Source: Oscarella lobularis | Lineage: Eukaryota; Porifera; Homoscleromorpha; Homosclerophorida; Oscarellidae | DNA: 64,000 nt | Reading direction: 5' to 3' | NCBI RefSeq assembly: GCF_947507565.1 | Contig: NC_089178.1 | Location: 1,798,001-1,862,000, forward strand | In this document: positions 33,296-44,271 of the stretch, in pieces | Layout: the number at the start of each line of letters is the position of its first letter | How positions within the stretch are numbered: the stretch's first letter is position 1 | The notes under the pieces: generated by a model | The model's database searches: none | What the model saw: only the letters and a program-made list of their open reading frames with translations | What the model was told of the DNA's origin: nothing | Program-made: the position numbers and the translations under genes

Positions 33296-34075
33296 CTAGT
33301 CGTCTAAATCGAGTTCAAATTCAGAATAGACAGCTGACGTAGTTGTGCCTTTCACTTCAGCTACAGAAGACAAGTTGAGAAACCGTCGTATCTCCTTATC
33401 TATTTATCACGGTCCTTGCCTAATTTTCCAAATAGCATTTGCCCCACGTCCTTTATTTCGTTGTACTCATGTAACGTATCTATTTGTTTCTGCAGTTCCG
33501 TTTCGTCGTACCTAAAAACAACGGTTTCCTTTGCAAAATATTGCAGACAAGACATACGTCTCACTGAGCTTCGCTATGTCTTCCTGAAGCTCTGACAGCC
33601 TTGATTGAAGCTTAGCAACGCGCTCGCTCGGAGCAAGTCCAGATCTGTAAGTGTCCAACGTTACAAATTCTCAATTATGAAATATTTCTATCATGTGACC
33701 TCGGAACTGAACGACCTAATCTCGACGGAGTTCGACTCTCGTTCAATGCCTTGATGCTTACAATAGACAACGATTCGAACGGATAGTAAATTGCAGTCGC
33801 CCAATTGATTTCAGAGCTCGAATTTTCCTTTTCATGTAAATTTACGGCAGATCTAACATCGGAACGCCATAAGAAAATTACGGGTAACCTGTGAAATAGT
33901 TAACGTGCATTTTCTCTTTCTCTACGAGGTATTTCAAGGCTTGTACTACGTCCAATTCTTCGAAGCGAACGCTCTTTTGCTTTAAAGCGTTAGAAATCTC
34001 CGCAAGCTCAATGGGTCGATCTGCTTCGACTACAATCTCTTCAACTGAGTCTGCAGAAAAATCCGCAGAGGCCAT
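33296..34075 (-). CDS. SWI5: DNA repair protein SWI5 homologue
   Basis: Five exons, 34075-33882, 33852-33700, 33644-33558, 33511-33420 and 33360-33296, sum to 591 bases (196 residues). The C-terminal half is the SWI5 domain: SERVAKLQSRLSELQEDIA, TELQKQIDTLHEYNEIKDVG, QMLFGKLAEVKGTTTSAVYS and EFELDLDD, close to the human LHEYNEIKDVGQMLLGRLA and YPEFGLDMND blocks. SWI5 pairs with SFR1 (MEI5) to promote RAD51 strand exchange in homologous recombination. The N-terminal 110 residues are extra and begin MASADFSADSVEEIVVEADR, with a winged-helix-like feel, but no family is assigned. The last intron starts with GC instead of GT (GC-AG); the reading phase requires it. Confidence 0.9.
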
Positions 34076-34490
34076 TCTTTGTCAGACTAACGCGCGCTAG
34101 ACATAAACAAAAACGTCCGCAAAACGTCAATGCACTCGCTCCACAGAGCCTGTACAGTGATGCGTAGCAGGTAAGAGAGCCAGAACGATCGCAAGAAAAC
34201 GATAGGAGATTATTTTTTGACCAAGTCTTCCTTAGAGAGTTCGTTTTGTCTGGATCGTCCCACGTACTCTTTGAAAGCTATGCGGAGCTCACGCGATTCT
34301 CGAGTGGGGGGCGTTTTTCGAAGCAGCAAGAGCACGCGCTGTCTCTGTTCTCATTCCAAAGGAGCAAACGAGCACTGTCGACCAGAAGGACCGACAAAGA
34401 AAAGAACAAGGAATTCGACGGCACAGCCAACCAACACGTCGCCTACATTCAGACGGACAGACTCCGCCCCTTGGGAAAAAATCCGCCACA
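34076..34490. other. intergenic, SWI5 to Crumbs divergent spacer
   Basis: About 415 bases between divergent start codons. It is GC-mixed, with an open but Arg-rich frame of low credibility. No promoter motif was recognised. Confidence 0.4.
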
Positions 34491-37400
34491 ATGAGAATAC
34501 GAGGTTTTCTATAGCTGCACGCATTCGTCTTCCAAGAGTTGAATCTCGTTTTGGTAGGGGTTTTCATAGCGATCCTTTTCATCGTCATTGTTCAGTGTGT
34601 TGCCGCCCTAAACGATACGTGCGCTTCGTCGCCGTGTCAAAACGGCGCGATATGTCAAGAAAAGACGATTGGCACAGGCTACACTTGCTTCTGCAAGAAC
34701 GGCTACTTTGGCAATCTTTGCGAGCAAGTCTACAATGAGTGTCTCTCGACGCCCTGCAGAAATGGGGGCGTCTGCGCCAATCTCGTCGGCGACTACTCGT
34801 GCAATTGCACGCTGACCGGTTTCACGGGTCGCCAGTGCGAAATCGAGATCGACGACTGCGAGTCGAATCCGTGCGCAAACGGCGGTCAATGCGTCGACGG
34901 GATCGACGCGTATTCGTGCGACTGTAACGTCGGTTGGACGGGCGCGCAATGCGAGACGAGCGTCGCCTGTCAGTCGAATCCGTGCCGACACGGCGGCGCG
35001 TGTCGCGGGTACGCCGACGGGGGATACGCGTGCGATTGCGCGTCCGGCTACACGGGTTCGACGTGCGAGACGGATATTGACGAATGCGCTTCGTTGCCGT
35101 GTTTGAATGGAGGCACGTGCTTTGACGCTATCGACGGCTACAGCTGCTCGTGCTCGCTCTTTCAAACGGGGTCTTCATGCGAGACTGATGTCGATGTATG
35201 TGCTAGTAGTCCCTGTTTGAACGGAGGCACGTGCAGTCAGGCGGCAAACGGGTTGCAAGGACTCTACTACGTCTGTGCGTGTGACGCCGGTTTTACTGGC
35301 GTTCACTGCGAAACGGATGTTGACGAGTGCGCGTCGATGCCGTGCCAGAACGGCGGATCGTGTTTGAATCGGGTCGGCGGCTATCGATGCGACTGCGAAA
35401 CTTATTACGCCGGTTCGAACTGCGACGTTCTGCTTGTTGCGTCGTTCAATGGAACGACGTATTTGGAAATTGACGAGGCTCCGAGGACGGGAAGACAAAC
35501 GTTTACGGTTGAACTCGCCTTTCGCACGACGTCGGATGGCGGCGTCCTGTTCTATCTAGGAGGGGTGAGTCAACAATCTAATTGAAGAAGTAGTGGGCTA
35601 TGCGCATACATGCAGTAGTTTATTTCGTCAGCAAATAATTATAGAGACACTACGGGTGGGCTGAAAATTTTGAACCGAACTTTATTTTTTCTCTTTAGTT
35701 AGGAAATGGCTTGTCAATGGATCACGTTGCTGCTGAAGTTGTACTCGGCCAGCTCAAAGTCTCGTACAACACAGGCGGCGTGCAGGGAATTCGGACGGCA
35801 ACGCTTAGCCATCTCCTGAATGACGGCCAGTATCATCAGGTCAAAATCGTTTCGTCTCCGCCGAGCGTGACGGTCTCCATAGACGACGGTACGTGCGTGT
35901 TTTCCAACTGCTCCGTCACGCTTCAGTCGAGTCCGTTCAAATTGCTCAACGCCAAGAATCCGATTTACGTCGGCGGGATGAATCCGTCGGTGTCCGTCGC
36001 TGATTCCATCATTACGACGTCCGGTTTTATTGGCTGCATTAAAGATTTCACGGTCGACGGAACGCTGCACAGTCTTCTCGGCATGAACGCGGTCTATCGT
36101 CCCGAACCGGGTTGTCGAAACGACTCCCTCTGCTCGTCTCGACCCTGTTTGAATGGGGCGACTTGCATCGATCGGTGGGAATCGGTTGCGTGTCAATGCG
36201 CTCCGGGATTCGAAGGCGACTTCTGCCAAATTCAACTTTCGGCTAATTTTACGAGCAGTCAATTTCTTTTCTTTGATTTTCCCAACTTCAAAAGTCTCAA
36301 CTTTTCCTTTACTGCACACAGCTCGGGCGTTTTGCTGTACACAGGAAAGGTAAGAAAAGAAAATCGTCTGACGCTAAAGAATATGCACACTCACTTGCTC
36401 GTCTTTTAGGATCTTCTTGACTTTTCTACAGTCGGTTACTTGGCCGTAAATTTGCAGACTGACGGAGTCACGCTTCTCTACGCTGATGGAGTTAAAAATG
36501 TCACGCAATTTAAGCAGTGTATTCTTAACGACGGTAATTGGTACACAGCGTCGTTGGCGATCAGCAACAGCGCAGCTCGCGTTGAGTTTTCGGGCCTATT
36601 TTCGGATTTTCTTTGCGTTGTGAATATCGGATTGACTCGACAACTCGGCTCGTACGTTTTCCTCGGCAATTTCGCTGCATTCCAGTCGGATTTTCTTCCC
36701 CTGACGAACGCTCTCGATTCCAAGAGGGGATTTGACGGTTGCGTCAAGGATCTGTCGGTGGACGGACTCAAAAAGTCGCTGTCGACGTTCGGCGAAAACT
36801 TCACCGACCACGATCCCGATCTCGCGACGTCGAGATGCGAGAGCGATTCTTTCTGCGACGTCAATCCGTGTGCAAACGAAGGCACTTGCATAGGCTCATT
36901 CGACGGTGCTAAGTGCAAATGTCAGTCTGGATACAAAGGAAGCACCTGTCAAGAAAGTAAGAAGGGTTCTTTTTCTCGTGCTTTTTTTTCATTGCATGGT
37001 TTTTCTCCCCCAAGTTGCTTCTGCTTATTTTTCGGGAAACTCCAGCTTTGCTCAGATGACGTTGAAGCGTCAATTGATCAAATCGGCTCGATCCGGTTCG
37101 TTTTCATTTCGCACTCTATCTAGTCAGGGAATTCTTCTGCACGTCGGAACTCATCCGTCGAATGGTCTCTATTCGGACGACTTTTTGACCGTCGAAGTAT
37201 TCAACAACGTGCTCTATTTTCACATTGACTTGGGACGCGGTAATGACACGGCGTAGTCTTTTAGTTCGCTCTTAATTAATTATTCGCCTTTCATTGCGAT
37301 AGGTCGAAAATCGGTTGTTGTCAATCAAATTGTTTCTGACGGAAATTGGCATTCCTTTCAGTGGGAAGCAAGTGGCACGATCTACACGCTCACGCTTGAC

Positions 37401-40400
37401 GGGAAACGCGTTCAAAGTGCCACAGTCAACGGAAACCAACTCAATACCGACTCTCTCGCATACGTTCACGTCGGCGGACTCGAAAATACAATGAATCTGT
37501 TTGGCAAAGGTATGTCAATGCTTTCTTCGACAAGATATCCGTCAATTCGATTTTTTAGAGTCTTTGTCTCGCGACTATTATCGTGGCTGTTTTACCAACT
37601 TGTCTCTGTCCGATTTTCCCTTGTCCCTATTCATTCCCGATCAGCGAGTTACCGTCAGTTTAGAGAATGTCGCAGAAGGCTGCGTGGAACTCGATCGCTG
37701 TCTGGAAGGACACTGTCTAAATAACGGCACGTGTAGCAGCGTAACCGACGGCTACACGTGCTCTTGCCCCGAATCGTACACGGGTGCCGATTGCGAGAGC
37801 GAAGTCGACGAGTGCACTTCGCAGCCGTGTCAAAACAACGGAACGTGTCGAGACGAACTCGGAGGCTACGTCTGTCTTTGTCTTCCGAATTTCACCGGAA
37901 TCGATTGCGATCGCGTCGTCGATCACTGCGAGTCGCAACCGTGCTCGAACGGCGGAACGTGCGCGTCGTCGATCGACGGATACGCGTGCGCGTGCGACGA
38001 GTCGTACACCGGGCTCAATTGCGAGACGGAAGTGGACGAGTGCGCGAGCGCGCCGTGCGAGAACGGCGCCACGTGCCTCGACGAACTCGGCGGCTATACG
38101 TGCGTTTGTTCGACGGGTTTCACGGGCGTTCGCTGCAATGCGACCGTCGACTACTGCGAGTCGGATCCGTGTGCGAATAAGGGAACGTGTCAATTGAACG
38201 GCCGTCAGTATTCGTGCGTCTGCGCTGACGGATATACCGGCGTCAACTGCGAGACAGAAATCGACGAGTGCGACAGTACGCCTTGTCAAAACGGCGCTAC
38301 TTGCTCGGACGAGATTGGCGGATACGTCTGTACCTGTACGAGAGGATTCACCGGTGTGCACTGCAATTCTACCATTGATTATTGCGAATCGGCTCCTTGT
38401 ACGAACAATGGAACGTGCCTGCTCTCCGACGACGATTTCACCTGCTTGTGCGTTGACGGTTTTACCGGTGCGAACTGCGAGACGAACGTGAACGAATGTG
38501 CGTCGATTCCCTGTCAAAACAACGGAACTTGCTTCGACGAGTTGAACGGGTACTCGTGTCTTTGTGGAATGGGCTTCACAGGCACTGTTTGCGAGGTCGC
38601 GATCGACTTTTGCGCGTCGCAACCGTGCGGCAATAACGGAAACTGCAGCGCGATCGACAGCGGCGGCGGCTACGATTGCGTGTGCAGCGTCGGCTATACG
38701 GGCGACCAGTGCGAGACGGAGATAACGGAGTGCAACTCGCTACCGTGTCAGAACAACGGCACGTGCGTCGACGGCATAGGTGTCTACACGTGCACGTGTC
38801 ATCGGGGCTTTACTGGCGCTGACTGCGCGATTGTCGTCGATTTCTGCGAATCGCAACCCTGTTCGAATGGTGCCACGTGCCTGTCAACATTTGATGGATA
38901 CAGTTGCGATTGCGTGGATGGTTATACGGGAGATCAATGCATTCTCGAAATCGACGAGTGCGCGTCAAATCCGTGTTCTAATGCTTCCACGTGCGTCAAC
39001 TTGGTTAACGGGTTTGCGTGCTCGTGCAGCGACGGTTACACGGGGAGTCGATGCGAAATTGACATTAACGAGTGCGACTCCAATCCGTGCCGTAACGGTG
39101 CCACGTGCGTCGACGAAATCGACGGCTATCGATGCGCGTGTCCGTCGGCGCATACCGGCATTCATTGCAATTCGACCGTCGATCTTTGCGCGTCTTCGCC
39201 CTGTCAGAACGGCGGCACGTGTATCCTTGCCGACGGTGCGTACACGTGCACGTGCGCGAGCGGTTACACGGGCGACGACTGCGAGAACGAATTAGACGAG
39301 TGCAAGTCGATGCCGTGCGCGAACAACGGCACGTGCGTCGACGAGATCGGCGATTTCGCCTGCGTCTGCGACGCCGAATTCACCGGCAAGAGTTGCGACG
39401 ACTTCGTCGACTTCTGCATTTCGCGACCGTGTCTGAATAACGGATCGTGTCACTCGACGATCGGCAGTTATCGATGCGCGTGCGAAATCGGCTACACGGG
39501 CGACGATTGCGAGAGCGAGATCGACGAATGCGAGTCGTTTCCGTGTCAGAACAACGGCACGTGCACGGACGACGTCGGCGGATATGCATGCACTTGCTCG
39601 CCGGAATACACGGGCGTCCATTGCGACGTTGGGCTCTTCTGCTCTTCGCAGCCGTGTGTCAACGGCGGAACGTGTCGCGAAAATGGCACTGGCTACGCGT
39701 GCGACTGTTTGGACGGTTTTAGCGGATCCCAGTGCGCCGTCAACGTGGACGAGTGCGCCTCGCGACCGTGCGCCAACGGCGCGACGTGCGACGATCTCGT
39801 GAACGGTTTTCTGTGCCGATGTGCTGTCGGCTATACGGGCGGCAACTGCGAGACGGACGTCGACGAATGTCTTTCGGAACCTTGTCGGAATGACGGAAAT
39901 TGCACGAATCTCGCTGGCGGATACGAGTGCAGCTGCAGAGAGGGTTACACTGGCAACGATTGTCAAACAGAAATCGACGAATGTGCTTCGAATCCTTGCG
40001 AAAACGATGCCAACTGCACGGATCTTTTGAATGGGTACGAGTGCACGTGCAAAGACGGCTTCACCGGTAACGACTGCGAAAGTGAAATCGGCGAATGCTC
40101 CACTAATCCCTGTCGAAACAACGCTACTTGCGACGATCAGATCGACGGTTATATTTGTACGTGTGGAGTTGGTTTCACTGGAGTGAACTGTCAGAGCGAA
40201 ATTGACGAATGCTCTTCGAATCCTTGTCAGAATAATGCGACCTGCTTCGATCTACTCGGCGTTCACACGTGCACTTGTCTTGATGGCTTCACGGGCTCCA
40301 ATTGCGAAACGGAGATCGACGAATGCCTCTCCAATCCCTGCCACAATAATGCAACGTGCAACGATTACGTCAATAGATACGAATGCTTGTGCGAGCCTGG

Positions 40401-43400
40401 TTTTACCGGTAATGACTGCGAGACGGAGCTGAACGAATGCGCGTCGAATCCGTGTCGAAATAATGCGACTTGCCATGATCGTCTCGATGGTCATCAGTGC
40501 AGTTGTAGTGGAGGTTACACGGGTGACAATTGCGAGACGGAGATCAACGAGTGCTCGTCGGATCCCTGCTACAACAACGCGACTTGCAACGATTACGTCA
40601 ATGGATACGAGTGCACGTGCGAGTCCGGTTTTACTGGCAGCGACTGTGAGACGGAATTAAACGAATGCACGTCGAATCCCTGTCAGAATAACGCGACCTG
40701 CTACGATCTTCTAGATGGTCATTGGTGCAATTGCTCCGTTGGTTTTACGGGGGAAAATTGCGAGGCGGAAATCGGCGAGTGCTTGTCGAATCCCTGTTAT
40801 AACAACGCAACGTGCGTTGATCGTTTCAATGGATACGAGTGCTCGTGCAGGCCTGGATTTACTGGAAGTAACTGCGAGACTCAACTGAATGAATGCTTGT
40901 CGAATCCTTGCCAGAACAATGCGACCTGCTACGATCGTCTCGACGGTCATTGGTGCAATTGCTCTGACGGTTTTACGGGAACAAACTGCGAGACGGAAAT
41001 CGACGAGTGCTCGTCTGCGCCGTGTCAACACAACGCAACGTGCATCGATCGTTTGAATGGCTACGAGTGCTTGTGTTGGTTTGGCTTTACTGGCAGCAAC
41101 TGCGAGACAGAACTGAACGAATGCGTGTCCAATCCCTGTCAGAACAACGCAACCTGCGACGATCGTTCCAACGGCTACCAGTGCAATTGCTTTGTTGGCT
41201 TTACCGGCAGCAACTGCGAGACGGAACTGAACGAATGCGCATCGAATCCATGCCAGAACAATGGGACCTGTTATGACTTTCTCAACGGTTACGAGTGCAA
41301 TTGCACAGACGGTTATACCGGTTCCATCTGCGAGACGGAAATTGACGAGTGCTCATCAGATCCCTGCTACAACAACGCAACGTGTGTTGATCGTTTGAAT
41401 GGATACGAGTGCAATTGCTTTGCTGGCTTTACCGGCAGCAATTGCGAGACGGAACTGAACGAATGCGCATCGAATCCATGCCAGAACAATGCGACCTGTT
41501 ACGACCTTCTCGATGGTCACGAGTGCAATTGCACAGACGGTTATACCGGTTCCACCTGTGAGACGGAAATCGACGAGTGCTCATCAGATCCCTGCTACAA
41601 CAACGCAACGTGCGTTGATCATTTATATGGATACGAGTGCTCGTGCAGGCCTGGCTTTACTGGCAGCAACTGCGAGACGGAATTGAACGAATGCATGTCG
41701 AATCCATGTCGGAATAACGCGACCTGTTACGACTTTCTCGGCAGCTACCAGTGCAATTGCACAGACGGCTATACTGGTTCTATCTGCGAGACGGAAATCA
41801 ACGAGTGCTCGTCGAAGCCGTGTCAGTATAACGCAACGTGCATCGATCTGTTGAATGGATACGAGTGCTCGTGCAGGCCTGGCTTTACGGGCAGCAACTG
41901 CGAGACGGAATTGAACGAATGCCTATCGAATCCGTGCGAGAACAACGCAACCTGCTACGATCTCCTCGGCGGTCATTGGTGCAATTGCTCCGCCGGCTAC
42001 ACGGGATACAACTGCGAGACTGCAATCGACGAGTGCGCCTCGACCCCTTGTCGAAATAACGCGACGTGCGTCGACGTTGTCGACGGATACGCGTGCACGT
42101 GCCAGAGCGGTTACACGGGAAAAGACTGCGAAACCGATATTGACGAGTGCGCCGCGAGTCCGTGCGGAAACGGTTCGACTTGCGTGGATCTCGTCGGACG
42201 TTACGAGTGCACGTGTGTCGGCGGCTTCACGGGGAGCGACTGCGAGAGCGAAATCGACGAATGCTCGTTGAATCCCTGCGAGAACAACGCAACGTGCATA
42301 GACCTTATAAATAGCTACGATTGCCAGTGCAGCGCCGGTTTCACAGGACTTCGCTGCGAGACAAACATCGACGAATGCTCGTCGAATCCTTGCCGAAATG
42401 CAGGAACCTGCGTCGATGCCGTCGACGGATATCGTTGCCTTTGCGCCGACGGCTATGCGGGAACCGACTGCGAAGTGAACGTCGACGAGTGCGCGTCGAA
42501 TCCGTGCGAGAACGACGCGACGTGTCACGATCGCGTCGACGGCTACGAGTGCGTGTGCTTGGGCGGCTACACGGGCGACGAGTGCGAGAGCGAGATCGAC
42601 GAGTGCGCGTCGAATCCGTGCCGAAACGGAGCGACGTGCGTCGACGTTCTCGACGGATATCGCTGCGATTGTCCTCGCGGATACACGGGGAACGACTGCG
42701 AGACGAACGTCGACGACTGTGTGTCGAATCCGTGCCTAAACGGCGCAACGTGCGCTGACGGCGTCGACGAATATCGGTGCGCGTGCTTGAGCGGATACAC
42801 GGGCGATCGGTGCGAGAGCGACGTCGACGAATGCTCGTCGAGTCCGTGTCAGAACGGGGCAACGTGCGCCGACGTCGTCGATCGATTTGTCTGCTCGTGC
42901 GACGCCGGTTTCACCGGCGTTCGTTGCGAGACGAACGTCGACGAGTGCGCGTCGCAGCCGTGTGCAAATCTGGGAACGTGTAGCGATCTCGTCGACGGCT
43001 ACACGTGTGCGTGCGTCGACGGCTACACGGGCGACGATTGCGAGAGCGAGATCGACGAATGCGCGACGAATTTGTGCGAGAACGGCGCGACGTGCGTCGA
43101 TCTGGTGAACGGGTACGAGTGCCGGTGCGAAGCCGGTTTCACGGGGACAAATTGCGAGACGAATGTCGACGAGTGCGTCTCGATGCCGTGTAGGAACGGC
43201 GGCACGTGCGTCGACGGTGTCGCCGAGTACACGTGTTCCTGTCCGTTTGGACATACCGGCGGCGATTGCAACGTTACAATCGATTTCTGCGAATCGAATC
43301 CGTGCGCGAATGGGGGAAGTTGCGCGTCGTTTGCGGGTGGCTACACGTGCTCGTGTCCGGACGGATACACCGGTTCGTTGTGCGACGTCGACGTGATGGA

Positions 43401-44064
43401 GTGCCTGTCGAATCCGTGCCGAAACGGAGCTTCCTGCATCGATGAGGCGAATGCCTATCGCTGCCTGTGTCGTGCCGGTTTCACCGGTGGACAATGCGAG
43501 GTCGATATCGATGAATGCCTGTCGAATCCGTGTATGAACGAGAGCACTTGCGTCGATGGAGTCGATGGTTTTACGTGCACGTGTCCGACTGGACTCACCG
43601 GGCAACTGTGCGACGCCTATGTCGTGTACTGTGACTCAAATTCGTGTCGAAATGGCGGTACCTGTGAGAATCTGTTGGACGGATTTACCTGCCAATGTCC
43701 TCTTGGCTATTCGGGATTGCTGTGTGAGACTTCGATGGATCCCTGTCTATCAAATCCATGCCAAAACGGTGCCACTTGCATTGTTTCTTCCGAAGAGTAT
43801 AGCTGTGCTTGTTCTCTGAACTTCGTTGGGGATCTCTGCGAAACCGAATCAACCGTTAGTGTGGCTCAGACAGGCTTGAAAGGAGGAGGCATTGCTGGAA
43901 TTGTTATTGGCATTGTCGTTTTTCTCATATTGCTTTTACTGCTCGTTCTCTTGCTAGTGAGGCGCCGTCAACATTCGGGGGCATACAGTCCCACCGAAAC
44001 GGAACTTGCCATAGGCAACTTATTGGCTGAACAGGAGAGGGACCCTCCGGAGAAGTTGATATAA
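34491..44064 (+). CDS. CRB: Crumbs polarity protein, expanded EGF type
   Basis: Seven exons, 34491-34503, 34558-35564, 35699-36349, 36410-36956, 37015-37239, 37303-37509 and 37559-44064, sum to 9,156 bases (3,051 residues), all in phase. The first intron splits the signal peptide (MRIRGVFIAILFIVIVQCVA). Order: seven EGF repeats; laminin-G-like; one EGF; laminin-G-like; one EGF; laminin-G-like; then 54 EGF repeats in one 6.5-kb exon (63 in all). Many are calcium-binding type. A TM helix (GIAGIVIGIVVFLILLLLL) precedes a 36-residue tail with RRRQHSGAYSPTETE, matching the FERM-binding juxtamembrane motif, and a terminal EKLI, matching the ERLI PDZ ligand for PALS1/PAR6. Crumbs sets apical membrane identity in epithelia. 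The tail motifs separate it from Notch, fibropellin and other EGF-rich proteins. Confidence 0.93.
40084..42360 (+). repeat. recent EGF-repeat amplification inside Crumbs
   Basis: EGF repeats 22-41 of the long exon, 114 bases each, are highly similar in DNA. Neighbours alternate ETEIDEC and ETELNEC linkers, and near-identical blocks recur at a two-repeat (228-base) spacing, for example 41299 on and 41530 on. This suggests unequal crossing over with a two-EGF unit. Confidence 0.85.
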
Positions 44065-44271
44065 TAATTTTGTACTGCATGTATTCTTTTAGTACCAAAC
44101 AAATGTCGAGTGGCTGTTCCTTGCTTTTCAAGCAAGATAAAGAAGCTGTATTAGGATCTGTGCTCGTAGTCGTAAAGACCTCAGCAAGACCAGAAAAAAA
44201 GACAAGCTCAAAGCCTTCAAAATTCAATCAATTAATGATCTGTTTAGGATTAATCCGGGAACCCTGTCTGC

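Noticed and set aside
37717-38622. Long minus-strand and frame-shifted open frames across the Crumbs exon
   Set aside because: They mirror the 114-bp EGF repeat, are Arg/Ala-rich and have no start context; they are shadows of the repeat coding.
37501-44064. Notch or fibropellin as identity of the EGF-rich protein
   Set aside because: There are laminin-G-like segments between EGFs, no LNR or ankyrin repeats, no avidin-like domain, and the tail ends in a Crumbs-type PDZ ligand with a Crumbs juxtamembrane motif.
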